DNA from: Myxococcales bacterium
GTDB taxonomy: Bacteria; Myxococcota; Polyangia; Polyangiales; Polyangiaceae
Direction: 5' to 3'
Length of the DNA stretch: 20,302 nucleotides
NCBI GenBank assembly: GCA_020430865.1
Contig: JAGQIY010000418.1
Coordinates: 1 to 20,302, forward strand
Under the pieces are notes generated by a model, which was not told where the DNA came from, ran no database searches, and was given only the letters and a program-made list of their open reading frames with translations. Both the position numbers and the translations under genes were made by a program. Every line of letters begins with the position of its first letter. Position 1 is the first letter of the stretch. This document shows, piece by piece, positions 7,105 through 16,270 of the stretch.

Positions 7105-7133
7105 TTGCATTCATACAGATAACGGAATATAGA
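7105..7133 (+). promoter_or_regulatory. Sigma-70-type promoter, leaderless
   Basis: -35 TTGCAT (7105-7110), a 17-nt spacer and -10 TATAGA (7128-7133) match the vegetative sigma consensus well. The ATG of the ArsR-methyltransferase gene follows the -10 after 10 nt. Transcription would start at or only a few bases before the ATG, which leaves no room for a ribosome-binding site. GAATATAGATTC, a short dyad, covers the -10. Confidence 0.6.
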
Positions 7134-7143
7134 TTCGTCCGAG

Positions 7144-8136
7144 ATGGAGCGCGTGAGCATCCCCAGCGATCGCTGGCAGCTGTACCGGCTGTTGAGTGAC
7201 CCCACCCGCCTGCGCCTGATGGCGCTGGCGGCGGTGGAGGAGCTGAGCGTCGGGGAGCTTGCGGAGCTTCTCGGAGAGTCCCAGCCAAACGTGAGTCGGC
7301 ACGCTGCCCCCCTGCGCAAGGCGGGGCTCCTGTCGGACCGGCGTCAGGGCACGCGCACCCTGATCCGACTGGGGCCGGCGACTCGCAACGACCCCGTGGT
7401 CCTCGACGCGCTCACCACCGGACGCGAGCTGTGTGAGCACGACGGTAGCCTGGGTCGCATCGCTGACGTGGTCAGTCGACGCGACGATCGCACCCGGGAG
7501 TTCTTCGCGCAGCCGGGGCACGGAGATGGTTCCCTGGGGATCTGCCCGGAGCTACCCGCGTATCTCTTCGCGCTGGCGCCGCTCTTCCCGAACCGCAACC
7601 TGGCGGTGGACGCCGGGACCGGTGACGGCAGCTGGCTCGACGTCCTCGCGCCGCTCTTCCAACGCGTGGTCGCGCTGGACCGCAGCGAAGCCCAGATCGA
7701 GCGTGCCAAGCAACGTGTCGCTCAGCGCGGTTTCGACAACGTGGAGCTGCTTTGCGAGCCTCTGGGAGCCGGGAGCACCAGGCGCCTGCTCGGGGACGGC
7801 GCGGATCTGGTGGTCGCGTCACGCATGTTGCATCACGCGCCGCTGCCTCGAGAGGCCATGAGCGAGCTGGTGCGCCTGGCGCGCGACGGAGGGCACGTAC
7901 TCGTGATCGACTACGCGCATCACGACGATGAGCGGCTGAGCGAACAACAAGCCGATGTGTGGCTCGGATTCGACCAGGACGAACTGCGTGACCTTGCGTC
8001 GGGCGCTGGACTGGTCGATATCACGGTGTCCAATCTGCCACGCGCTCTCTCGCGGGGCACCAACGACGGCCATGTGCCGTGGATCTGCCTCCTCGGGCGT
8101 CGCACCACCAGCGAGTCTCCGAGGAGGAAACGCTAA
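7144..8136 (+). CDS. ArsR-family regulator fused to methyltransferase domain (SahR-like)
   Basis: This 330-residue protein has two domains. Residues 9-75 form an ArsR winged helix (LLSDPTRLRLMALAAVEELS, then VGELAELLGESQPNVSRHAA and LRKAGLLSDRRQGTR). No metal-binding CxC is present in the recognition helix, so metal sensing is unlikely. Residues about 135-300 form a class I SAM methyltransferase-like fold with motif I AVDAGTGDGSWL (154-165) and the acidic ribose-binding end of strand 2 (LDRS, D179). Proteins with this layout next to ahcY are known as SahR in other proteobacteria; there an ArsR-type repressor responds to S-adenosylhomocysteine and controls methionine-cycle genes. By position (45 nt before ahcY, same strand) I infer the same role. 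Whether the domain still methylates anything is unknown. The promoter suggests a leaderless message. Confidence 0.85.
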   Translation: MERVSIPSDRWQLYRLLSDPTRLRLMALAAVEELSVGELAELLGESQPNVSRHAAPLRKAGLLSDRRQGTRTLIRLGPATRNDPVVLDALTTGRELCEHDGSLGRIADVVSRRDDRTREFFAQPGHGDGSLGICPELPAYLFALAPLFPNRNLAVDAGTGDGSWLDVLAPLFQRVVALDRSEAQIERAKQRVAQRGFDNVELLCEPLGAGSTRRLLGDGADLVVASRMLHHAPLPREAMSELVRLARDGGHVLVIDYAHHDDERLSEQQADVWLGFDQDELRDLASGAGLVDITVSNLPRALSRGTNDGHVPWICLLGRRTTSESPRRKR

Positions 8137-8181
8137 ACACATTCGAGGCTCCCGCCAGCTCGGGAGATGAGAGGAACGAAC

Positions 8182-9621
<1,440 letters not shown>

Positions 9622-9648
9622 GTCAGTAGACGGCACATCAAAGCGTCG

Positions 9649-9685
9649 GAGCCGCGCCCAGCAGGGCGCGGCTCTCGCGTTTTGT
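9649..9685 (+). terminator. Rho-independent terminator after ahcY
   Basis: Perfect 11-bp arms GAGCCGCGCCC (9649-9659) and GGGCGCGGCTC (9664-9674) with loop AGCA start 28 nt after the ahcY stop. TCGCG and then TTTT follow. The T-run is short and slightly displaced, but the stem is very stable. Confidence 0.75.
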
Positions 9686-9693
9686 CCTCGGCT

Positions 9694-9720
9694 CGCTTCG
9701 CGAGGCGCCGCCTCGAAGCG
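9694..9720. repeat. Second stem-loop downstream of ahcY
   Basis: CGCTTC-GC-GAGGC (9694-9706) pairs with GCCTCGAAGCG (9710-9720) apart from a 2-nt GC bulge, with a 3-nt loop. It lies just after the ahcY terminator in the 227-bp gap before the lipoprotein gene. It could be a back-up terminator or simply a GC-rich hairpin. No T-tract follows. Confidence 0.35.
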
Positions 9721-9848
9721 TGTCTCGGGCCGCGGGGGCTTGTGTCTGGCCGGCCACGGGGACCTGACGCGCCTCACCCCCGAGACCAACGAAATCGGCG
9801 AAAAAGCACTGTTTGGGTGCCCGGCATGCTGGTTGCTGTGTTGGGGGC

Positions 9849-10964
9849 ATGCTCCGCTCGACTCTCTCCAAGCTGTTGCCCCTGCGTTCGCTCTCCGTGC
9901 TCTGCCTGCTGGCGGCTGGCGGAGTAGGCGCTGCCTGCTCTTCGCCCGTCGGCGACGAAACTTTCCCCGAGGCAATAGACGACGCGGGCAGCGGGTTCTC
10001 TCCCCGGTTCGAACTCGAGCGGCGTTCCGTGACGGCCGAGCGGGAGGCGATGCGGCTCTCGGGCGTACTACCCGTGGTCGAAGGCCGCTGGGTGGTGCTG
10101 GGTCACGCAGAGCCGAAGTCCAGCGTCGGAAAGATCCACATGGAAACCGACCGCGGCGCAGACGTGGTCGTGACCTCGCGCGCCGCGGCCGCCAGCACGG
10201 TCCAGACGCGGGTACCGGGTATCCACGAAGCAGAGCTCTCGCTCGCGGGAGTCCCGCGGGGTTGCGCCGGACGGCTCGGTGAGGTCCGGGTCCTGAACCG
10301 CATGGGCTCCGCCTACCTGAGCTACGACCCCGAGACGGCCAAGCTGAGTGATGCGGACTTCGCGAAGACCGCCTGGGAACAGAGCGAGGGCTTCGGTCTA
10401 CTGGTGGCGGAGCTCGTGACGTCCCCGGAGTGCCGCAGCGCGACCTACGTCACGCTGGTTGGGACCGAAGCACCTGAAGTGCTCGAGCGCTATCAACCCG
10501 CGCCCGACAGCGCTCAGAGCTACCGCCTGGCGCAGCAGGCGTTCGTCGGCGTCAAGGCGCTGAAGCCTTATCAGACCACCAGGGACTTCTACCATCAGTT
10601 CCTCGGGGATTCGAATGCGAGTCTTCCCGAGGGCGTCGAGAGCGAGTGGGAGACCTACGCCGGGGCGCAGCCCGAGCTGGTCTTCTACGGCAACGACGAG
10701 CGCCAGTTCGTCGGCTGGACCCTGCACGCCGGGGAAGGATGCGGGGACTTCCAGGGCAACCTGAGCGTGCTCTACGAGGTGGTTCAAGGCACGGATGGCG
10801 CGCGACTGCGGCTGGTCGAGATCAACGAAGCGTCGCCGCTGCCGGACCGCATCGTCAGCTACGGCGATCGGCTGGAGCTCTGGGACATCGACGGCGTCCG
10901 CGCGCCCAACGATGAAATCCCGAGGATCCCCCTGCACATCCCAAGCTTCGAGTGTCCCTGCTGA
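9849..10964 (+). CDS. Predicted lipoprotein, 371 aa
   Basis: No known domain is recognised. The N-terminus is a signal peptide: basic MLRSTLSKLLPLR, a hydrophobic SLSVLCLLAAGGVG core and Cys30 in GAAC. The lipobox is weak because the -3 residue is Gly rather than Leu, so a plain signal peptide is possible. The mature part has an acidic start (DETFPEAIDD), mixed strand/helix content and cysteines at CAGRLG, ECRSAT, GCGDF and the last residues (FECPC), probably paired as disulphides outside the cytoplasm. The ATG at 9849 is chosen over a TTG at 9813 because it opens the signal peptide directly. No good ribosome-binding site is visible (GGGGGC abuts the ATG). It may share a transcript with the next lipoprotein gene 57 bp downstream. 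Confidence 0.75.
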   Translation: MLRSTLSKLLPLRSLSVLCLLAAGGVGAACSSPVGDETFPEAIDDAGSGFSPRFELERRSVTAEREAMRLSGVLPVVEGRWVVLGHAEPKSSVGKIHMETDRGADVVVTSRAAAASTVQTRVPGIHEAELSLAGVPRGCAGRLGEVRVLNRMGSAYLSYDPETAKLSDADFAKTAWEQSEGFGLLVAELVTSPECRSATYVTLVGTEAPEVLERYQPAPDSAQSYRLAQQAFVGVKALKPYQTTRDFYHQFLGDSNASLPEGVESEWETYAGAQPELVFYGNDERQFVGWTLHAGEGCGDFQGNLSVLYEVVQGTDGARLRLVEINEASPLPDRIVSYGDRLELWDIDGVRAPNDEIPRIPLHIPSFECPC

Positions 10965-11021
10965 GATCGCTCGTGCGAGTCCCGCCTGGGCTGGTCCCCG
11001 CGGAAGTGGTATCTGACCAGG

Positions 11022-11984
11022 ATGCTCGGGCGATCGCGGAAGGTCTTGGGATTGGGCGCGCTGCTGGTAGCGCTCGGAACCGGTTGCTCGGCGAACGGCG
11101 GAGAGAGCAGCTGTGTCGACTGCGCCGGCGCGAGCCAAGGCGGCTCGGGGCAGGCTGGCAACTCGAGTCAGGGCGGGGCCGCTGGGTCGACTCAGGGCGG
11201 CTCTGGTGGTGACTTGATCGGCGACGGCGGAAGCGGCGCCACCGGTGGAGACGGAAGCCAAGTTGGGCAGGTCTTCGGCCACAGTCAGAGCACGCTGTAC
11301 GAGCTCGAGCCCTTCAGCAAATCCGTACGGCAAATAGGGCAGTTCGACTGCCTGAATGGGCTCGAGATGTGGGACATCGCCATCGACGGTGACGGCCGCA
11401 TGGTGGGTGCAGCGATGTCGATCTCGTCGGGGTCGCTGGTGGAGATCGACCCCGAGACCGCGCACTGCACTCCGATCGCCAATGGCAACTTCCCCAACTC
11501 GCTCACCTATGTCCCCGCCGGTGTTCTGGACGCGGCGCAGGAAGCGCTGGTGGGTTTCTCGAAGAGCAACTACCTGCGCATCGATCCGGTGACGGGAGCC
11601 ACGGCCCAGATTGGCTCGATGAACCCCAACTCGACGGGCACCAACTGGGTCTCGAGCGGAGACGTCGTCTCGCTCCAGGGAGGCGGGACCTACGCCACCG
11701 TGCGCCCTGCGCTGAGCAGCACCACCGCCGTGGACAGCCTGGTCGAGATCGATCCGAAGACGGGCCAGGTGCTCAAGGTGATTGGCACGACCGGTTTCTC
11801 GCAGCTGTGGGGCCTCGGATTCTGGGCTGGGACGGCGTATGGCTTCAGCGCCAACGGTGACCTCTTGAGCATCGACCTGGCGACGGGCGCTGGCGCTTCG
11901 ATCCCCTTGCCCAACATCCCCGCTGGGCTCTCGTTCTGGGGGGCAGGTACGACCACGGCGGCGCCGGTCGAGCCGCCTCGCTGA
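11022..11984 (+). CDS. Predicted lipoprotein with Gly-rich linker and propeller-like repeats
   Basis: This 320-residue protein has a clear lipoprotein signal: RKVLGLGALLVALGTGC with Cys22 after L-G-T-G. Residues 36-80 are a Gly/Ser/Gln/Ala linker with repeated QGGSG-like units, common in exported myxobacterial proteins. The rest (81-310) is a beta-rich domain with five spaced copies of a strand-turn motif: LYELEPFSK (92-100), LVEIDPETA (139-147), YLRIDPVTG (184-192), LVEIDPKTG (240-248) and LLSIDLATG (281-289). Such 'L-x-x-ID-P-x-TG' units are typical of beta-propeller blades. It probably acts at the outer or inner membrane surface as a binding scaffold. The ligand is unknown. The ATG at 11022 is the first start; the ribosome-binding site is weak (GGAAG about 15 nt upstream). 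The gene is convergent with the OmpA-like gene, with only 8 bp between the stops. Confidence 0.85.
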   Translation: MLGRSRKVLGLGALLVALGTGCSANGGESSCVDCAGASQGGSGQAGNSSQGGAAGSTQGGSGGDLIGDGGSGATGGDGSQVGQVFGHSQSTLYELEPFSKSVRQIGQFDCLNGLEMWDIAIDGDGRMVGAAMSISSGSLVEIDPETAHCTPIANGNFPNSLTYVPAGVLDAAQEALVGFSKSNYLRIDPVTGATAQIGSMNPNSTGTNWVSSGDVVSLQGGGTYATVRPALSSTTAVDSLVEIDPKTGQVLKVIGTTGFSQLWGLGFWAGTAYGFSANGDLLSIDLATGAGASIPLPNIPAGLSFWGAGTTTAAPVEPPR

Positions 11985-11992
11985 GGCGCGGC

Positions 11993-12853
11993 CTACTTCT
12001 TCTCGATCAACACCTTGAGCTTCACGCGACGCTCTTCGGGCCGCGCGACGCGGTCCTCCGCCGCCGCGGTGCCGATTGAAGCCGCGAAGGTCACGAAGCG
12101 ACTTGCGTCTACGCCCTGGTCGAGCAGCAGCTTCTTGATCGCGCGAGCACGCGTTTCCGCGAGGCTCAAGGACTCACCGAAGGTGATGAAGCCGGTGATC
12201 GCGATGCACTCCCAGCCCGGCTTGCTCTTGATCAGGCTCGCCAGCTGCTGCGCCTTCGCCGTCGCGTCAGGCCCCGGAGCGCCCGAGTCGGCGTCGAAGC
12301 TGAACTCCACCTCCAGCACCTGACCTGCGTTGAAGTCGGGGTTGACCTGTCCCCGGGCCTCGAGCTGCTTGCAGCCGAGCTGCTGAGGAGCATCCGGCGC
12401 GACCTGGGTCGGGGTGAAGGCGGGCACTTGGACCTGCAGCTTGCCTTCCTTGCAGGCCTCGAGGCTGGAGGGGTCGATGCGACACGCGGCGGTGGCGTAC
12501 TGCTGAAAGTGCGCCTCCAGCTGCCCCTCGTTGTCCGCGGGCGCCATGACCTCGAAGCGGGAGGCCGGCGGACTCAGCGGGCTCTCCGTGTCGAGGGGTT
12601 CGTAGGTCACCTCGAAGACCGCGAAGGCTCGCGGAAACGACTCCATCTCGCGCACCTTGATCAGGCCCTTGAGCTGACACTGCCCCGCCCAGCCTTCGTA
12701 CATGCACTTGTTCGGCGAGGCAGCGGGGCCACACGCCGCGTAGCCCAGGGCGAGCAGCGCAACACCGATCGGACCCCTGAGCATCCAGCGAGGGACGCGG
12801 CGTGGACGTGAGGCCGAACGATGGGGCGGGGCGGACACGGGCAGCTGGGTCAT
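11993..12853 (-). CDS. Lipoprotein with degenerate OmpA-like C-terminal domain
   Basis: This 286-residue protein has MTQLPVS... as a polar lead, then a hydrophobic segment MLRGPIGVALLALGYAAC (24-41) with Cys41 as the likely lipid-modified residue. Met24 (12784) is an alternative start that gives a more ordinary signal peptide. The middle (about 45-170) contains several cysteines (50, 59, 124, 134, 161) and no known domain. Residues about 178-284 have the OmpA-family order: strand (LEVEFSF), helix (AKAQQLASLIKSKP), ITGFITFGESLSLAETRARAI, helix KKLLLDQGVDASRF, final ERRVKLKVLIEKK. The usual GHTD motif reads GFIT and the following loop is short, so the aspartate that holds diaminopimelate in peptidoglycan is missing; the arginine in ETRARA is present. 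The mature protein probably sits in the envelope. A promoter-like TATAGA lies 10 nt before the ATG. Confidence 0.75.
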   Translation of the reverse strand: MTQLPVSAPPHRSASRPRRVPRWMLRGPIGVALLALGYAACGPAASPNKCMYEGWAGQCQLKGLIKVREMESFPRAFAVFEVTYEPLDTESPLSPPASRFEVMAPADNEGQLEAHFQQYATAACRIDPSSLEACKEGKLQVQVPAFTPTQVAPDAPQQLGCKQLEARGQVNPDFNAGQVLEVEFSFDADSGAPGPDATAKAQQLASLIKSKPGWECIAITGFITFGESLSLAETRARAIKKLLLDQGVDASRFVTFAASIGTAAAEDRVARPEERRVKLKVLIEKK

Positions 12854-12859
12854 CGCGGC

Positions 12860-12873
12860 GGAGTCTATACTCC
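12860..12873 (-). promoter_or_regulatory. Palindrome with -10-like TATAGA before the OmpA-like gene
   Basis: GGAGT and ACTCC arms flank CTAT (plus strand). In the gene direction this reads GGAGTATAGACTCC, with TATAGA at 12869-12864 exactly 10 nt from the ATG. With neighbouring bases the dyad extends to about 24 bp with two mismatched pairs. The -35 position (CTGGCG) is poor. It may be an operator overlapping a leaderless promoter, separate from read-through of the upstream methyltransferase gene. Confidence 0.35.
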
Positions 12874-12917
12874 TCGGCAGAGCGCGCGCCAGCCACGCAC
12901 CAAGTGGGCCGGGAACT

Positions 12918-13745
12918 TCACGGGGACTGGGCGGGTGAGGCCGCAACCACGAGGTGCTCCGCGTCTTCGTCATAGGGCTCGCCTTCGAAGCCGCCACGCA
13001 TCAAGACGTCATCGAAGCCCGCCTCGGCGAGCAGTTCCCGCAGCTCGTGCTGCAAGAGGTAGCGCTGGGGAAGGTCGAACCTGCGCTCCTCGCCGCTCGG
13101 CTCCCGAGTATAGACGTAGGTCACCCACAGGAGCTGGCGCTCACGGTCCCAGCGGCTCTTCTCGAACACGCTGTACCGGCGCCCGGCAGTCTCAACCTGA
13201 GCCACCGCCTCCAGCGCATCTTCCGGGATGTCCTCCGGCTCTGATTCCTCATGGAAATCATCAGCGGCATATCCATCCAGCAGCAACAGCCCGGACTCGG
13301 TCAGGTGGGCCCGCGCGACCCGCAGCGCTGCCCGCACCTGCTCTGGCTCCAGCAAGCAGTAGAGACCGCTGTGGGGGATCAGCACGCGATCGAAGCGGCG
13401 CCCCAGGTTCACACTCGTCATGTCTCCCTGGATGAACTCCAGGGTTCCGTCGAGCGATGCGGCAGCGGCATTCAGGCGCGCGCGCTCGAGCAGCCCCGCA
13501 TCCAGCTCGATCCCCACCACGTCGTGCCCTGCCTCCGCGAGCGCAATCGCGATGCGGCCGTACCCCGATCCGAGCTCCAGCACGCTTCGCGCCTCACGGC
13601 ATGCCGCACGGTAGAAGTCGACGTCGCCGGGGTTCCCCCGGTGGGTCAGCTCGTAGAGTTCGGCGTCGTAGGGCTCGCGCACCCAGCGCTCGTGCCGCGC
13701 CGTGACGCCCCTGTCAAACGCTATCGCCCGTCCCAGTGGGTCCAC
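12918..13745 (-). CDS. Class I SAM-dependent methyltransferase
   Basis: This 275-residue enzyme would move a methyl group from SAM to an unknown acceptor. Motif I is VLELGSGYGR (55-64), the strand-2 acidic end is GIELD (E80, D82), motif II/III FIQGDMTSVNLGRRFD (about 103-118) follows, and the final beta-strand/helix pattern (LRELLAEAGFDDVLMRGGFE) is typical of small-molecule methyltransferases. No membrane segment is present. The GTG start at 13745 overlaps the kinase gene's 3' end by 25 bp, so it is probably translationally coupled to it; no other plausible start lies close. The pairing suggests that the methyltransferase acts in the same pathway as the kinase, but the sequence gives no acceptor. 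The OmpA-like gene follows after 64 bp. Confidence 0.85.
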   Translation of the reverse strand: MDPLGRAIAFDRGVTARHERWVREPYDAELYELTHRGNPGDVDFYRAACREARSVLELGSGYGRIAIALAEAGHDVVGIELDAGLLERARLNAAAASLDGTLEFIQGDMTSVNLGRRFDRVLIPHSGLYCLLEPEQVRAALRVARAHLTESGLLLLDGYAADDFHEESEPEDIPEDALEAVAQVETAGRRYSVFEKSRWDRERQLLWVTYVYTREPSGEERRFDLPQRYLLQHELRELLAEAGFDDVLMRGGFEGEPYDEDAEHLVVAASPAQSP

Positions 13746-16270
13746 GGCGCGGTCGCCCAGTCGTCCTTTGCATCGCGGAACGCACCCACGTAGCGTGCGC
13801 TGACGTCGAAGAAGCCATCCTTGGGCGGTACCGCCGCCTCGTCGACCAGCGAGTTGGCCGGGCCGAAGATCGGGCGGGTCGGATTGAAACAGTCGCCCAG
13901 GCTCGGGTTCGTCGTCAGGACGTGACGCTTGGCGTCGAGGAGCCAGCGCTCTTCGTCGAGTCCGTGATCGTCATCGCTCGCCTCGCCGTCCCTGCCAGCC
14001 TCGGGCACCGCGATGTTGTGGGTGATGTTGCCGAAGAAGACGCTGTGCGATATATCCGCACGGGTATTCGCGTTGCGGATGTCGAGCCCGACATCGAATC
14101 CGGTGACGATTGTATTGCGGATCGTGGCGCCGGTACCCTTCCGGAGCAGCATGCCGAACTGCTCCTTTCCGGCCTTCTTGTTGATGCCGCACAGGGTCGC
14201 GTTGTAGATGGTCGGCGCGCTACGCGGGGAGTTGTCCGACGAGTTCGGGTCGTTGTCGCCCTCGAAGCCGTTGGCGTTACCGGTGACGTTTGGGTCTTGT
14301 TGCAGCACCAGGAACTGCAGGCGCCCGGTGTAGCCATAGTCCCAGTCGAAGCCGTCGTCTCCGTTGTACTGACAGATCAGGTGCTTCTCATCGACCGTGC
14401 CCCCGAAGAACTCGAAGCAGTCGTCCGCGGTATGACGGATCTGGATGTGATCGAGGAGCGTCCCACGGCCCACCCCAGCGAGAGTGAGACCATTGATCTC
14501 GTTCCCCGGCCCGAGCGCCGTTCCGCTGTACTCGATGCGCACGTACTCGAGGGACCCGCTGTTGTCCTCTGGGTTGTCCCCGCCGTACTCGCCACCTCGG
14601 GTCAGACCTTCCACCTGCCCCTTGGCCGGACGCCCGCGCTCGTCCCGCAGGTTGATCGGGGCACGCCCCAGCAGGATGACTCCACCCCAGTCACCCGCGG
14701 CGCGCTCCGCTGGCGGCTTGGAGCTTGTGAAGACCACAGGGGCCTCGCGGGTTCCTCGAGCGACCAGCTTGCCCCCTGGTTGGACGACCAGCGTAGCCTT
14801 CGTCGCTGTATCCCCGAGGATTTGGGTGCCGCGCTCGATGGTCAGCGTCACGCCGGGCTTGATCACGGTCTGGAACTTGAGCCGGTAGTCCTTGTCGCAC
14901 TCCAGCCGCGCGTCTTCCTCGATGTCCCCGGTCAGCTCCACGACCGGCTTGTCCGAAGTCGCGCAGCGGTCCACGGGTGTCTCCACGGCCGCGGGAGTCT
15001 CGACGCCAGGCCCCGACTGCGCCCGCAGGAAGGGTGCACCAAAGTAGACTCCAGCCCCCGCGGCGGCGAGACCCGCTGCAGCGAAGGCGAAACGTCGAAA
15101 GCGCTGGTCAGACCGCGCCTCGTCGCCCGACTGGGCGAGCAGGCGCGCGCTCGTGGTCGACAGGTGGCTCTGGGTGAGCCCCGAGATCCCAGGGTTGGTG
15201 GCCGACACGCTGGAGGTGGACGTGACGTCGTTGAAGCTCAGCGAGGAGCGGGGTGCCGCACGAGTGGGGGTGTTTCCTGTGCGCTCGGCATCCCGAGCCG
15301 CTCCGACGCTCCCCACCCCCAGGCTGATCGTGCGCTGGACCTCACGCCGCTCGCGATCGAAGGCGCCCGCGACTCGCTCTCCGAGCTGAGTCAGACTCAC
15401 CCGAGGACGCGTTGCCAGGTACGCCTCCAGGTCGTTGAGGAAGGCGCCCGCGGTCACGTAGCGGTCGCTGATCTCCGGAGCGAGCGCCGTCTTGAGGATC
15501 GCGTGCAGACTCTCGGGTAGGTCCGGCTTCACTTCGCGCGGGTCGGGGATCTCCCCGCGCAGCAGTCGAGAGACGACCGTGACGTTGCGCATCCCGGCCC
15601 AGAGGCGCTCTCCCGTCACGGCTTCGAAGAGCATGGCGCCCACGGCGAACAGATCGGCCCGGGCGTCCACCTTGTCTCCGGCAGCTTGCTCCGGGGACAT
15701 GTACTTCACCTTGCCCTTGAGCACCCCGGTGCGCGTCTCCGTGCTCGAGTCCACCGCCTTGGCGATCCCGAAGTCGACCAGCTTCACCTGGCCATCGTAG
15801 GTGATGAACACGTTCTGTGGGCTCACGTCCCGGTGCACGATCTGCAGCGGCTTCCCGTCGTAGTCACACAGGTGGTGAGCGTAGTCGAGGGCAGCCAGCA
15901 CCTCCATCAGGACCCTGACGTAGTGCTCTCGAGACAGAGGAGCTCCGAGTTCCGCGAGGCGATGGGTCACGCGGCTCAGGGGTTGGCCGTCGAGGAACTC
16001 CATGGCGAGGTAGAACCTCCCGGCTTCCTGACCCACATCGTGGGTCTGGACGATGCTGGGGTGACGAAGCCGCGCGGCAAGGCGTGCCTCATCAAGGAAC
16101 ATGCCGAGGAACTCGGGGTCATGCGCGAGCTCCGGCAGCAGCTCCTTGATCACCGTGAGCTTGTTGAACCCGGCCGGCCCCTCGGAGACGGCGAGATGAA
16201 CGGACGCCATGCCTCCGCGTCCGAGCAGTGAGAGCAGGCGATACCGGCCGAGTACTTCTACGCTGGTCAC
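13721..16270 (-). CDS. Ser/Thr protein kinase fused to exterior beta-helix-like domain
   Basis: This 849-residue membrane kinase has a complete cytoplasmic kinase domain at residues 8-285: the glycine loop GRGGMASV (17-24), ATP-anchoring Lys42 (VIKE), Glu61, the catalytic loop HRDVSPQN (146-153, Asp148), DFG (167-169) and SPE (192-194). A low-complexity Ser/Thr-rich linker (about 320-390) follows and may carry phosphorylation sites. One membrane helix is at 394-415 (FAFAAAGLAAAGAGVYFGAP). The exterior half (about 436-849) starts with IKPGVTLTIERGTQILG and shows AAGDWGGVILLGRAPIN, NSGSLEYVRIEYSG, EINGLTLAGVGRGTLLDHIQ and DDCFEFFGGTVDEKH, the pattern of a right-handed beta-helix surface domain normally found as a separate secreted protein. 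It probably senses or binds something outside. The start is GTG 16270 with no clear ribosome-binding site. Confidence 0.92.
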   Translation of the reverse strand: MTSVEVLGRYRLLSLLGRGGMASVHLAVSEGPAGFNKLTVIKELLPELAHDPEFLGMFLDEARLAARLRHPSIVQTHDVGQEAGRFYLAMEFLDGQPLSRVTHRLAELGAPLSREHYVRVLMEVLAALDYAHHLCDYDGKPLQIVHRDVSPQNVFITYDGQVKLVDFGIAKAVDSSTETRTGVLKGKVKYMSPEQAAGDKVDARADLFAVGAMLFEAVTGERLWAGMRNVTVVSRLLRGEIPDPREVKPDLPESLHAILKTALAPEISDRYVTAGAFLNDLEAYLATRPRVSLTQLGERVAGAFDRERREVQRTISLGVGSVGAARDAERTGNTPTRAAPRSSLSFNDVTSTSSVSATNPGISGLTQSHLSTTSARLLAQSGDEARSDQRFRRFAFAAAGLAAAGAGVYFGAPFLRAQSGPGVETPAAVETPVDRCATSDKPVVELTGDIEEDARLECDKDYRLKFQTVIKPGVTLTIERGTQILGDTATKATLVVQPGGKLVARGTREAPVVFTSSKPPAERAAGDWGGVILLGRAPINLRDERGRPAKGQVEGLTRGGEYGGDNPEDNSGSLEYVRIEYSGTALGPGNEINGLTLAGVGRGTLLDHIQIRHTADDCFEFFGGTVDEKHLICQYNGDDGFDWDYGYTGRLQFLVLQQDPNVTGNANGFEGDNDPNSSDNSPRSAPTIYNATLCGINKKAGKEQFGMLLRKGTGATIRNTIVTGFDVGLDIRNANTRADISHSVFFGNITHNIAVPEAGRDGEASDDDHGLDEERWLLDAKRHVLTTNPSLGDCFNPTRPIFGPANSLVDEAAVPPKDGFFDVSARYVGAFRDAKDDWATAPWTHWDGR

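Noticed and set aside
8137..8181. Possible SAH riboswitch before ahcY
   Set aside because: The gap from the upstream stop is only 45 nt and shows no pseudoknot-like pairing. Before the ArsR-type gene, the predicted leaderless start also leaves no room.
12854..12997. 48-residue N-terminal extension of the OmpA-like lipoprotein
   Set aside because: It would overlap the upstream methyltransferase gene by 80 bp and put a polar stretch before the signal peptide. The ATG at 12853 or 12784 is more sensible.
13736..15520. 594-aa open frame antisense to the kinase gene
   Set aside because: Same cause: a shadow of the kinase/beta-helix gene, with no recognisable domain or ribosome-binding site.
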